Shown here in pieces: positions 35,301-42,582 of a DNA stretch of 64,000 nt. Origin of the DNA: Streptomyces sp. NBC_01142 (lineage in GTDB: Bacteria; Actinomycetota; Actinomycetes; Streptomycetales; Streptomycetaceae). The position numbers and the translations under genes are program-made. The first letter of the stretch is position 1, and every line of letters starts with the position of its first letter. The notes beneath the pieces were generated by a model, which did not search any database, had not been told where the DNA came from, and was given only the letters and a program-made list of their open reading frames with translations. The stretch spans positions 496,001-560,000 of the forward strand of contig NZ_JAPEOR010000003.1 in NCBI RefSeq assembly GCF_026341125.1, read 5' to 3'.

Positions 35301-37361
35301 CGGGCACTGCTCGCCGCAGGCGCTGAGCCCGGTGAGCGGACCGCGCTCGCCCGGTCCGCCGCGCCGGCCACCCCCGACGCGCCGCCCATGCCCACCGGAC
35401 CTGCCCGGCACGATTCCCCCGCCGCCCCTTCGGGCCCCGAACGGGGCGTCCCGGTACGGCTCGACCTGGGTTCTCCGCTCGTACGCCTCAACGGCGCCGC
35501 GCCACCGCTCTCCCTGGCCGGCCCGTCGCGGACCGGTGGTCGGCCACCCGTCGCCGGTCCCCCGGGACTGCTGTCGGCCCTGGACGCCGTACTCGACGAG
35601 ACAAAGGAGGCGGCGCACAGCGTTGCCGCAGCCTGGCGAGCAGCTCCGGCCACACAAGTGGCCCCCACCGCCGGGGAGTTCGGCGGAACACCCGGACGGC
35701 AGCCGACCGGGCGGCCCGCGCCCGGTACCTCCTCCTCCGCCCCGCCCGCCCCGCCCGCCCACCGCACCCGGCGGCGGCTTTCCCTCGAGACCATGCCGTA
35801 CGTCCTCGACCACTGCGTCTATCTCCAGCCCGACACCTGGCCCGAGGCCTCGGACCGGTTCCCCGTCGTCCCCATGACCACGCTGCTGGAACTGGCCGCG
35901 GACGCCGCACGCCAGACCGTTGCGCAACGCGCGGTGACCGGCTTCGACGACGTACGGGCCCTGCGCTGGCTGGCCGTCGCCCCGCCCGTCGACGCGGCGG
36001 TCCACGCCGTCCCCGACCCCTCCGGCGACGGCCGGGTCCGGGTCGAGATCGGCGGGTGCGCGACCGTCACCGTCGTCCTCGCCGACCGCCACTCCCCACA
36101 CCCCGCCCCCGATCTCTCGGCACTGACCCGTGAGAGCCCGCCTCCCGTCAGCGCCGAGGCTCTCTACCGCGACCGGTGGATGTTTCACGGGCCGGCCTTC
36201 GCCGGTGTCCACGAGGTGACCGCCGTCGCCGACGACGGCATTCATGGGGTGCTGCGTGCGCTGCCCGCGCCGGGTGCGCTGCTGGATGCCGCCGGGCAAC
36301 TGCTCGGGCACTGGATGCAGTTGCGTCTTCCCGCCGACCGACTGGTCTTCCCGGCGTCGCTGGAGCGGGTCCGCCTGTACGGGCCCCCACCACGCGACGG
36401 CGCGCTGCTGCGTGCCACCGCCCGGATCCGCGCCGTGCGGCCCGACTCCGTACGCGGCGACGTGGAGCTCACCTTGGCCGACGGCACGGTCTGGGCCCGT
36501 CTGGAGGGCTGGACGTACCGGCGCTTCGCCGCCGACGAGCGGGTGTGGCCGATGAAGTTCACCCCGGAGATCTGCGGCATCGGCGAGCCGCAGTCCGGCG
36601 GCTGGTGTCTGGCCCGGCGCCGCTGGACCGACCCTGCCTCGCAGGAGCTGGTCATGCGGCGCTATCTGGGCGCGGCCGAGCGGGCGGCGTACGAGCAGCG
36701 CCCGCCGCGCGGCCGTGCTGCCTGGCTGCTCGGGCGGATCGCGGCCAAGGACGCCGTACGCCAACTCCTGTGGGAGCGGGATGCGGGACCGGTCTTCCCC
36801 GTCGAGATCCCCGTGGGCAACGACCGTGTCGGCCGCCCCCGCCCGGAAGGCCCGCTCGCCGCCGGACTCCGGCTCTCCCTCGCCCACAAGGACCGGGTGG
36901 CGGTCGCGTACGCCCATGCCGCCGACGTCGGCATCGACATCGAGACCGTCACCGAGGACCCCCGGGCGCTGAGCCGCATCGCGCTCACCGCCGACGAGCG
37001 GCGGCTCGCCGACCGGCTTGCCGCGCGTGACGGATCCGGGCGGCTCGCCCGGGCGCTCACCGCACTGTGGTGTGCCAAGGAGGCCGCCGCCAAGGCGGAG
37101 GGCACCGGCCTGGGCGGACGGCTGCGGCAGTGGACCGTCATCGCCGGGAGCGCGAGCGGTGAACTCCGTGTCACCTCGCCCGAAGGCCGGGACCACGTCG
37201 TCCGGATCAGTACGGTCCACGATCCGTCCGGCCCGGACGATCACGGCGGCCCGGACGGCGAACCCGCGACCCATGTCGTCGCCTGGACCGTGCCGGACGG
37301 CTCCCTCACCCCATCAGTCACCCCCACCCCGGACTCGACGGAGGCCCCTCATGCCATCTGA
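32385..37361 (+). CDS. PUFA-synthase-like PKS: KS-AT-DH-PPTase
   Basis: A 1,658-residue partner synthase overlapping the first by 8 bp (GTG start). KS (~10-480) keeps Cys221 in DAACASS, His359 in EAHGTGT and His399 in GHTMQA, so it is an active condensing domain, not a chain-length-factor copy. AT (~605-900) has Ser676 in GHSLGEW. After an Ala/Pro linker (~925-1120) comes a double-hotdog dehydratase (~1125-1390) with His1143 in VLDHCVY and an LDAAGQLLGHW segment. The C-terminus (~1440-1640) is a Sfp-type phosphopantetheinyl transferase with Asp1518 in VGIDIE and the WCAKEAAAK motif from 1562, which should activate the ACPs of this locus. The ACP lies in the upstream protein and in the free ACP just downstream. 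Confidence 0.9.
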   Translation: MADASRGPRPTDAAIVGMGAVFPGAADLAAYRRNLVAGTDAITDVPPGRWDPEVYYHPEGSEGPARSDHFYCRRGGFIDELAAFDPTRFGIMPAAVAGAEPDQLLALRVIAEAVADAGGEQRLPADRSRIGVILGRGGFMGVATARLDQRVRTAHQLAATLRELAPELGEDRITAVREAFQAGLGPERPEASIGLVPSFTAARTANRLDFQGPAYTLDAACASSLLAVEQAAGLLAGGSCDLVVAGAVHHCHIATLWSVFTQLRALSPSQRIRPFDRRADGTLLSEGTGVVVLKRLADAERDGDRVYAVVRGTGVAGDGRAASLMSPLVDGQVRALNRAWGQAGLDPSAPDALGLLEAHGTGTPVGDEAELATLARVFGPRAAGTERVATGSVKSMLGHTMQASGMAGLIKAALAVHDGVLPPTLHLDDPHEGFDRTRMRPVTTAEPWHRGQAPRRAGVNAFGFGGINAHVVLEETPGAGAVPFVPVPAPVSVSVRAGAQDRGQSVPQPSAERRRPERTAEPAAGAVPTLLAAATPRELGRLVEELPDAGAFPGAAPPRSAGPCRLVVLGLTPKRRALAAAVIARGKPWRGRGGVWFSPSPLLAHDARLAFLFPGLEPDFAPYVDDVADHFGLARPALTGGDALVERAVDAIAVGRLFARVLPELGIQADLLAGHSLGEWTAMVVAGMYPQHAVDTFLDSLRPGDLDVPDLVYAALGCGAGQATDALRGLDRVAVSHDNCPHQSVLCGEPGPVSEALTRLAVQGVLAQELPFRSGFHTPMWAPYLDQVRAAFARLPLRPPTVPVWSATTGAAYPETEGAVRDVVLRHLLEPVRFRELTARLYAEGVRAFVQMGPGSLPAFVTDTLNGRDHLAVSAGAPRGTGGLDQLRRLAAALWTEGLDPRWELLTGAGHTSSAGSAPAVAATSAASAMAAAPAALTEPAALAESAGPTGRAGLAAPAALAVPAVSSERTMRALLAAGAEPGERTALARSAAPATPDAPPMPTGPARHDSPAAPSGPERGVPVRLDLGSPLVRLNGAAPPLSLAGPSRTGGRPPVAGPPGLLSALDAVLDETKEAAHSVAAAWRAAPATQVAPTAGEFGGTPGRQPTGRPAPGTSSSAPPAPPAHRTRRRLSLETMPYVLDHCVYLQPDTWPEASDRFPVVPMTTLLELAADAARQTVAQRAVTGFDDVRALRWLAVAPPVDAAVHAVPDPSGDGRVRVEIGGCATVTVVLADRHSPHPAPDLSALTRESPPPVSAEALYRDRWMFHGPAFAGVHEVTAVADDGIHGVLRALPAPGALLDAAGQLLGHWMQLRLPADRLVFPASLERVRLYGPPPRDGALLRATARIRAVRPDSVRGDVELTLADGTVWARLEGWTYRRFAADERVWPMKFTPEICGIGEPQSGGWCLARRRWTDPASQELVMRRYLGAAERAAYEQRPPRGRAAWLLGRIAAKDAVRQLLWERDAGPVFPVEIPVGNDRVGRPRPEGPLAAGLRLSLAHKDRVAVAYAHAADVGIDIETVTEDPRALSRIALTADERRLADRLAARDGSGRLARALTALWCAKEAAAKAEGTGLGGRLRQWTVIAGSASGELRVTSPEGRDHVVRISTVHDPSGPDDHGGPDGEPATHVVAWTVPDGSLTPSVTPTPDSTEAPHAI

Positions 37362-37698
37362 CCCCACGGCCGCACGGATACTCGCGGAGGTCACCGCCAT
37401 GCTCGTGGAGACGGTCGGCGACGAGTTCCTCCTCGTGGACGAGGTCACCCTGAAGACCACCTTCAACGAGGATCTGGCGCTGGAGAGCATCGAGTTCGTC
37501 GCACTCGCCGAGCTGCTGCAGCAGCGCTACGGAGCGGCGGTGGACCTGATCGGTTTCCTGGCCGAGAAGGACATGGAGGAGATCCTGGCCATGACCGTCG
37601 GCGACCTGGTCTCCCACATCGCCGCGGCCGTGCCCTCGGCCTCCTCCGCTTCCTCGGTCTCCTCTGCTTCCTCCGCTCCTTCGGCCCCGGCAGCCTGA
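37351..37698 (+). CDS. Free acyl carrier protein
   Basis: A 115-residue acyl carrier protein. Helix 2 carries the attachment serine, Ser46, in LALESIEFVALAELLQQRYG, preceded by LKTTFNEDL. LIGFLAEKDMEEILAMTVGD completes the four-helix fold. The tail is a run of Ser/Ala (SASSASSVSSASSAPSAPAA) with no fold. The start overlaps the end of the synthase gene by 11 bp and has GGAGG nine bases upstream. The motif reads LES rather than the DSL of fatty-acid ACPs, as in several secondary-metabolism ACPs. It may take the finished chain to the downstream hydrolase or glycosyltransferase; that is inference. Confidence 0.85.
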   Translation: MPSDPTAARILAEVTAMLVETVGDEFLLVDEVTLKTTFNEDLALESIEFVALAELLQQRYGAAVDLIGFLAEKDMEEILAMTVGDLVSHIAAAVPSASSASSVSSASSAPSAPAA

Positions 37699-37704
37699 CC
37701 CGCC

Positions 37705-38508
37705 ATGGCCGACATCCACGCCAACGCGACCCGCTTCCATGTCCACCGGCTCTCCGGCGACGGCACGGGCGCGGCCGTCGTCTTCCTGCACGGTCTGGTC
37801 GTCGACAACCTCTCCAGCTTCTACTGCACGCTCGCCCTCCCCACCGCCCAGGCCGGACACGACGTCGTCCTGTACGACCAGCGCGGCCACGGCCGCACCG
37901 AACGCCCGCCCACCGGCTACGACGCCGCCACCGCCGTACGCGACCTGACTGCCCTGCTCGCCGCCCTCGATCTCGACGAACGCCCCGTCCACCTCATAGG
38001 CAACAGCTACGGCGGCACCCTCGCACTGCACACCGCGCTCGCCCGCCCCGACCTCGTGGCCGGGCTCATCCTGATCGAGGCTCCGCTGAGCGGTCCCTGG
38101 ATCGAGAACATGCTCGACACGCTCTCTGTCGCCGCCCTGGACCTCGAAGGCAGCCAGGTGCCGCAGGAACTCGCCTCGATCGGAGCGCGCAAGGCCGCCC
38201 GGCTCACCGCCACGGCCGACGCACTGCTGAACCGCACCACCCTGATCGACGACATCGCGGCGAGCCGGCCGTTCACACCCGCGGACTTCGCCCGGGTGCG
38301 CTGCCCCGTGCTGGCAGTCTGCGGGGAGCACTCCGAACTCGTGCCGGGCGCCCGGGAACTGGCCCGCCACGCGCCGCACTGCACCGTCCGTGTCCTGCCG
38401 GGTCTGGGCCACGACGTCCTCCAGGGCGGCACCGGGGAGTTGCGGCGTGCGGTGCTGGACCGGCTGGCCGAGGCCGCGCGCCGGCAGCCCGAGGCGGTGA
38501 CCGTATGA
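37705..38508 (+). CDS. Alpha/beta hydrolase, possible chain-releasing thioesterase
   Basis: A 267-residue alpha/beta hydrolase. The oxyanion region is FLHGLVVDN, followed by YDQRGHGRT. The nucleophile elbow is GNSYGG (Ser at ~104), the acid is probably in VCGEHSEL (~211-216), and the general base is in LGHDVL (~236). There is no signal peptide. It follows the free ACP gene by six bases, so it is translationally coupled with the synthase. The synthases carry no thioesterase domain, so this enzyme is the natural candidate to release or edit the acyl chain. An amide or ester hydrolase role cannot be excluded. Confidence 0.85.
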   Translation: MADIHANATRFHVHRLSGDGTGAAVVFLHGLVVDNLSSFYCTLALPTAQAGHDVVLYDQRGHGRTERPPTGYDAATAVRDLTALLAALDLDERPVHLIGNSYGGTLALHTALARPDLVAGLILIEAPLSGPWIENMLDTLSVAALDLEGSQVPQELASIGARKAARLTATADALLNRTTLIDDIAASRPFTPADFARVRCPVLAVCGEHSELVPGARELARHAPHCTVRVLPGLGHDVLQGGTGELRRAVLDRLAEAARRQPEAVTV

Positions 38509-39671
38509 AGGTGCTGTTCGTCGTTCCACCGCTCGCCGGACACATCAACCCCACGGTCGCCGTCGCCGCCGAACTGGCCGCACGCGGGCACCGGGTCGCC
38601 TGGAGCGGACCGGCCGAAGTACTGCCGCGGCTTCTGCCCGCGACCGCGGAGCTCTTTCCCGCCGGCGACCGTGCCGGGTCCTCGGACTACGGCACGCTGC
38701 ACGCGCACTGGCGCGATCTGCGCGGCGTCGCCGCCCTGCGCTTCCTATGGGAGGAGGCGCTCATTCCGCTCGCCCACGCCATGCTGCCCGGTGTCGAGGC
38801 GGCGGCCGACGCGTACGCCCCCGATCTGCTCGTCGTCGACCAGCAGGCGCTTGCCGGAGCGGTGATCGCTCAGCGGCTCGGGCTTCCCTGGGTGACGTCC
38901 GCGACGACCTCGGCCGAGTTCACCCGGCCCTTCGCCGGCTTTCCGAAGGTGGGGGAGTGGGTGGCGGACCGGATCGCCGGACTGCTCGCCGCATGCGGCG
39001 CACCCGGCGGCTGGGATCCCCGCTTCTCGGACCGCCTGGTCCTGGTCTTCTCCACCCCCGCACTCGTCGGCGCGGACGAGCTGTACCCCGAGCACTACGC
39101 ATTCGTCGGCCCCGCGCTGGGCCAGCGCCCCGCCCACGCCACACCCTTCGCCTGGCAGCGGCTCGATCCCGTACGGCGCCGGGTCCTGGTCTCGCTCGGC
39201 ACGCTCAACCGGGAGGCGGGCGGCCGCTTCTACGCCACCGTCCTGCAGACCGCGGAACAGCTGGCCGACCGGGTGCAGCTGATCCTGGCCGCGCCCGCGG
39301 ACCTGGTCGGCGACGTGCCGGATCACCTCCTGCTCCAGGAGTACGTCCCCCAACTCCAGCTGCTGCCCCACCTCGACGCCGTGGTCAGCCACGGCGGGCA
39401 CAACACCGTGTGCGAGGCGCTCGCCCACGGCCTGCCCCTGGTCGTCGCGCCCATCCGCGACGACCAGCCGATCGTCGCGCAGCAGGTCGCGGCCGCCGGG
39501 GCCGGAATCCGGGTGCGCTTCGGCCGGCCCCGCGCGGGCGAGCTCCGCGACGCACTCGAAGCCGTCCTCGACGAACCCGCCCACCGGCGGGCCGCCCGCC
39601 GCATCCAGGCCTCCTTCGCCGCGGCCGGCGGAGCCGCCGCCGCGGCCGACAGGTTGGAGAAGCTGACATGA
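38505..39671 (+). CDS. GT1-family glycosyltransferase (macrolide/MGT type)
   Basis: A 388-residue GT-B glycosyltransferase. The acceptor-side N-terminus reads MKVLFVVPPLAGHINPTVAVA, and the sugar-nucleotide motif near the end reads VSHGGHNTVCEALAHGLP and DDQPIVAQQV, typical of MGT/UGT enzymes that glycosylate small hydrophobic aglycones. Its start overlaps the previous stop (ATGA). It should transfer a sugar from an NDP-donor to the polyketide or fatty-acid-like product. No deoxysugar genes are nearby, so a common sugar nucleotide is the likely donor. Confidence 0.9.
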   Translation: MKVLFVVPPLAGHINPTVAVAAELAARGHRVAWSGPAEVLPRLLPATAELFPAGDRAGSSDYGTLHAHWRDLRGVAALRFLWEEALIPLAHAMLPGVEAAADAYAPDLLVVDQQALAGAVIAQRLGLPWVTSATTSAEFTRPFAGFPKVGEWVADRIAGLLAACGAPGGWDPRFSDRLVLVFSTPALVGADELYPEHYAFVGPALGQRPAHATPFAWQRLDPVRRRVLVSLGTLNREAGGRFYATVLQTAEQLADRVQLILAAPADLVGDVPDHLLLQEYVPQLQLLPHLDAVVSHGGHNTVCEALAHGLPLVVAPIRDDQPIVAQQVAAAGAGIRVRFGRPRAGELRDALEAVLDEPAHRRAARRIQASFAAAGGAAAAADRLEKLT

Positions 39672-41551
39672 CGCAGCCCCGTACCCAGCCCCGTACCCGA
39701 GTCCCGTGGGCGGCCGTCGCCGTACTCGCCGGGCTCACGGCCGGCACCGTGCGAGCCCGTCGCCGACTGGCCGGCGTACCCGTGCTGGATCCGCTCCCCA
39801 CCCCGGACAACGCGCCGCCCCCGCACGGCTGGCACCTGATCAGCGCCCGAGGAGTCGACGTCGACCAAGCCACCCTCCACGCTGCTGCCGCCCACGCGGA
39901 ACAGGCCGGTCTGCACGTCCTTGACCTGCTCCCGGGCCGCCTGGACACGGAGCGTGCTCTGGGTCTGCTCCGCATTCTCGACCTCGGCGAATCCCACTCC
40001 CACTACGACCGCACGGCCCAGGCGCGCGGCGCAGGACACGCGGTTCTCGTCTCCGAGGACGTCCGGCGCAGGGCGAAAATCGAGTGCGACAGCGGCCTCG
40101 GGTCGGCGGAACTGCACACGCTCCTGCGGCGTTTGAAGGAGTACGCCCCCGCGGAGACCGGCGTCGCCATCGCCCCCCGCCTGGCAGCCCCCGCCCCCGA
40201 CCCCGCCCTGCGTGCCGAAGAGCTGCGCGCCCAGGGGCTGCCCCCGAGCCTGGTGGCCGCCACTCAACTGGCAGGTCTGGCCCTCCTCGCCCGCGCCGCC
40301 GTCGCGGACCGGCGTTGGGGCGCCGCGGCCGCCGCCCTGTACTGCCTCCAGCCGGCTCTGGTCCTCGGCGGCCCCGGCAGCCCGCTGCGCCCGGCCGATC
40401 TGGCCCGCACCACTGCCGCGCGGCCCCTGCGCTCCCTCGGCGCCGCGCTGCGTACCGCGGTGAGCGACCGCCCGGGCCCGGCCGGACCGTCGCCCGAACT
40501 GGAGGCCCTGCGCCCGTACTACACAGCCGAACTCAAGGCCGGCGCCGACCGGTTCCTCGAGCCCCGCCGCCCCGACTGCCCGTGGTGCGGCTCCGACCGG
40601 CTCTCCGTACGCACCCGCATGCCCGATCTGCTCCAGGGCAAGCCGGGCCGCTTCACTCTCGAACAGTGCGGCGACTGCGGGCACGTCTTCCAGAACCCCC
40701 GACTCTCCCTCGACGGCCTCGACTTCTACTACCGGGACTTCTACGAGGGGCTCGGCGTCAGCGGCGCCGCCCACGTGTTCGGCTCGATGGGCCGCTCGTA
40801 CCGCGCCCGCGCCGCCATGCTCAAACCGTTCGGCACGCCCGCCGCCTGGCTCGATGTGGGCACCGGACACGGCCACTTCTGCGACAGCGCGCGCGACATC
40901 TGGCCCGATACCCGCTTCGACGGGCTGGACATGGCCGCGGCGGTGCGCGAGGCGGAGGCCCGCGGCTGGGTCGCGACCGCCCACCACGGCCAGTTCCCCG
41001 AGCTCGCCGCGGGGCTCGTGCGCCGCTACGACACCGTCAGCATGTACCACTACCTGGAGCACACCCGCGACCCGCTCGCCGAGCTCGACGCGGCCGCCGA
41101 AGTGCTGCCCCCCGGCGGGCATCTGCTCATCGAGCTGCCCGACCCCGAATCGCGGCTCGCCCGCCTGCTGGGACCGTACTGGCTGCCCTGGTTCCAGCCC
41201 CAGCACCAACACCTCATGCCGGTCGCCAACCTCCGACAGGCCCTGGCCGAGCGGGGGTTCACCGTCCTGGCCGAGGAGCACGGCGCGGCCCACCAGTCCT
41301 GCGACTTCTTCGGCGCCGTCCTCCTCACAGCGAACCGGCTCGCCCCGCACCCGTACGCCCCCTGGGGGCCGGGCACGGCTCCCTGGACCCGTCGGTGGGC
41401 CCGCGCGGCCGTACGTACGGTGTCCCTGCCGTGCTTCGCCGTCGCCGCGGCCCTCGACGGGGTGCGTGCGGCAGTGGCCCGCGCCACCGACGGCGGAAAC
41501 GCCTATCGCCTGGTGGCGCGCAGAACATCGCCCGCCCGCGATGCGGAGTAA
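39668..41551 (+). CDS. Two-part protein with zinc-ribbon SAM methyltransferase
   Basis: A 627-residue protein starting at an ATGA overlap. The N-terminal ~290 residues begin with a hydrophobic helix (WAAVAVLAGLTAGTVRA) and contain a region I do not recognise, ending in further apolar stretches (VAATQLAGLALLARAAVADR) that suggest membrane contact. The C-terminal ~330 residues are a class I methyltransferase of the zinc-ribbon type: CPWCG and CGDCG at ~303-340 form the metal site, LDVGTGHGHF (~394) is the SAM-binding loop, then MYHYLEHTRDPLAEL and HLLIELPDPES. The zinc-ribbon class often methylates sugars or lipid-linked products, so it may act on the glycosylated product. The N-terminal part looks like a natural fusion, since no stop or frameshift intervenes. 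Confidence 0.82.
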   Translation: MTQPRTQPRTRVPWAAVAVLAGLTAGTVRARRRLAGVPVLDPLPTPDNAPPPHGWHLISARGVDVDQATLHAAAAHAEQAGLHVLDLLPGRLDTERALGLLRILDLGESHSHYDRTAQARGAGHAVLVSEDVRRRAKIECDSGLGSAELHTLLRRLKEYAPAETGVAIAPRLAAPAPDPALRAEELRAQGLPPSLVAATQLAGLALLARAAVADRRWGAAAAALYCLQPALVLGGPGSPLRPADLARTTAARPLRSLGAALRTAVSDRPGPAGPSPELEALRPYYTAELKAGADRFLEPRRPDCPWCGSDRLSVRTRMPDLLQGKPGRFTLEQCGDCGHVFQNPRLSLDGLDFYYRDFYEGLGVSGAAHVFGSMGRSYRARAAMLKPFGTPAAWLDVGTGHGHFCDSARDIWPDTRFDGLDMAAAVREAEARGWVATAHHGQFPELAAGLVRRYDTVSMYHYLEHTRDPLAELDAAAEVLPPGGHLLIELPDPESRLARLLGPYWLPWFQPQHQHLMPVANLRQALAERGFTVLAEEHGAAHQSCDFFGAVLLTANRLAPHPYAPWGPGTAPWTRRWARAAVRTVSLPCFAVAAALDGVRAAVARATDGGNAYRLVARRTSPARDAE

Positions 41552-41557
41552 CGGGAC

Positions 41558-42502
41558 ATGCAGACGAACATCCAGACGGACAGGGTGAGGGACAGGACGA
41601 CGGACAGGACGACGGACAGGGTGAGGGACGGGCAGGCACTGGACATCGCCCGTCGCCCCACCGCCGACCCGCTCTTCCGGCTGGTCGCCTACGCCCTCGA
41701 GTCGGCACACGACCGCCACCCGGCCACGGTGTGGAGTGCCCCGCATGCCTTCCATCTCGGCTCGCCCCGCCTCGTCGCCGCCGCCGGCTGGCCGGTGGCC
41801 GCCGCCGCGGCACCGCGCGACGACGGCCTGGTGCGGCTGAGCTCGCTCGCCCACCCCGCGCAGAGCTGCGAACTCCCGCTCACCGGCCCGCCACCGCCCC
41901 ACCCCGACTGGGCCGCCCGCACCTATGCGCTGCTGCGCACCATGGCCCGCGCCGGGTACGGCCGAGGGGGCATCGACCTGCACATCCACTCCACGTTGAC
42001 GACCGCGGTCGGGCTGTCGAGCGCGGAGCCGCTGGAGTGCGCCGTGGCACTGGCCGTCGCCGACCTGCACTCCGGCGGGGCCAGACCGCGGCCGCCCCGC
42101 GGTCGGCTGGCCGCCCTCGCCGAGGCCGCCGCCCCCGACGGCGACGAAGCCCTGCGCAGTGCCGTGCTGTTCGCCCGGCCGGGGCGGGCACTGCTGCTGG
42201 GTGACAGCCGGCCGCGCCGCATCCGCTTCGACCCGGCCGAACACGGGGCGCGGCTGATGCTGCTGGTGACCCGCGGTGGCACGGAGGACACCGGTCGGGC
42301 GGTGGACAGCGCCCGGCGTGCGGGTGCCACGGCTTCCTGGTGGCCGGGACTCCAGCCGGGGCGCAGTGCCCTGGTGCTGCTGCCTCAGGCCCGGCTGACC
42401 GATGTACGTACCGCCGTGGCCGAGGAGTTCCGCAGCCGCGGACGCCCCGTGCCGCGCCTGTTGAACATCACCGTGGCGGGCGCGGCCCGCCACGAGGACT
42501 GA
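41558..42502 (+). CDS. GHMP-kinase-like (galactokinase-related) protein
   Basis: A 314-residue protein of the GHMP superfamily. The ATP-loop region reads TTAVGLSSAEPLECAVALAV, matching galactokinase's GLSSSAALECAVAL but with A-E-P in place of S-A-A. The acidic RIRFDPAEHGARLMLLVTRG and the C-terminal PGRSALVLLPQ-like region follow the family order. The length is shorter than galactokinase (~380), and the sugar-binding N-terminal signature (GRVNLIGEHTDYNGG type) is missing, so a pseudo-kinase or altered substrate is likely. The first ~27 residues are a low-complexity D/R/T tail from a DNA repeat and may not be part of the fold. It begins six bases after the methyltransferase gene. It may phosphorylate or sense a sugar for the glycosyltransferase. 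Confidence 0.68.
   Translation: MQTNIQTDRVRDRTTDRTTDRVRDGQALDIARRPTADPLFRLVAYALESAHDRHPATVWSAPHAFHLGSPRLVAAAGWPVAAAAAPRDDGLVRLSSLAHPAQSCELPLTGPPPPHPDWAARTYALLRTMARAGYGRGGIDLHIHSTLTTAVGLSSAEPLECAVALAVADLHSGGARPRPPRGRLAALAEAAAPDGDEALRSAVLFARPGRALLLGDSRPRRIRFDPAEHGARLMLLVTRGGTEDTGRAVDSARRAGATASWWPGLQPGRSALVLLPQARLTDVRTAVAEEFRSRGRPVPRLLNITVAGAARHED
41575..41629 (+). repeat. Direct repeats at the start of the GHMP-kinase-like gene
   Basis: GACGGACAGGGTGAGGGAC occurs at 41575-41593 and again at 41611-41629. Between them, GACAGGACGACG is repeated at 41591 and 41603. They encode an R-T-T-D-R-T-T-D-R-V-R-D tail in frame. The repeats look like slippage that lengthened the N-terminus, so the true start of the ancestral gene may have been nearer 41640. 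Confidence 0.75.
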
Positions 42503-42575
42503 GAAAGCCGAGAGACAGAGACAGAGAAGGAAGAGAACAGAGGCAACAAAGGAAAGAAGAAGGACCAAGGAGGAA
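42501..42575 (+). other. 75-base purine-rich leader without any T
   Basis: From 42501 to 42575 the plus strand has no T and only nine C; the rest is A or G. It spans the gap between the GHMP-like stop and the phosphoesterase start and ends in the ribosome site AAGGAGG (42567-42573). In RNA this would be single-stranded and a good ribosome landing zone. It contrasts sharply with the 72% GC surroundings. Confidence 0.85.
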
Positions 42576-42582
42576 TGCCCGC

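Noticed and set aside
32274..37274. Long minus-strand frames (about 950 and 700 codons) opposite the second synthase
   Set aside because: Low-complexity R/G/Q-rich translation without domains; the plus strand carries KS, AT, DH and PPTase motifs in one frame.
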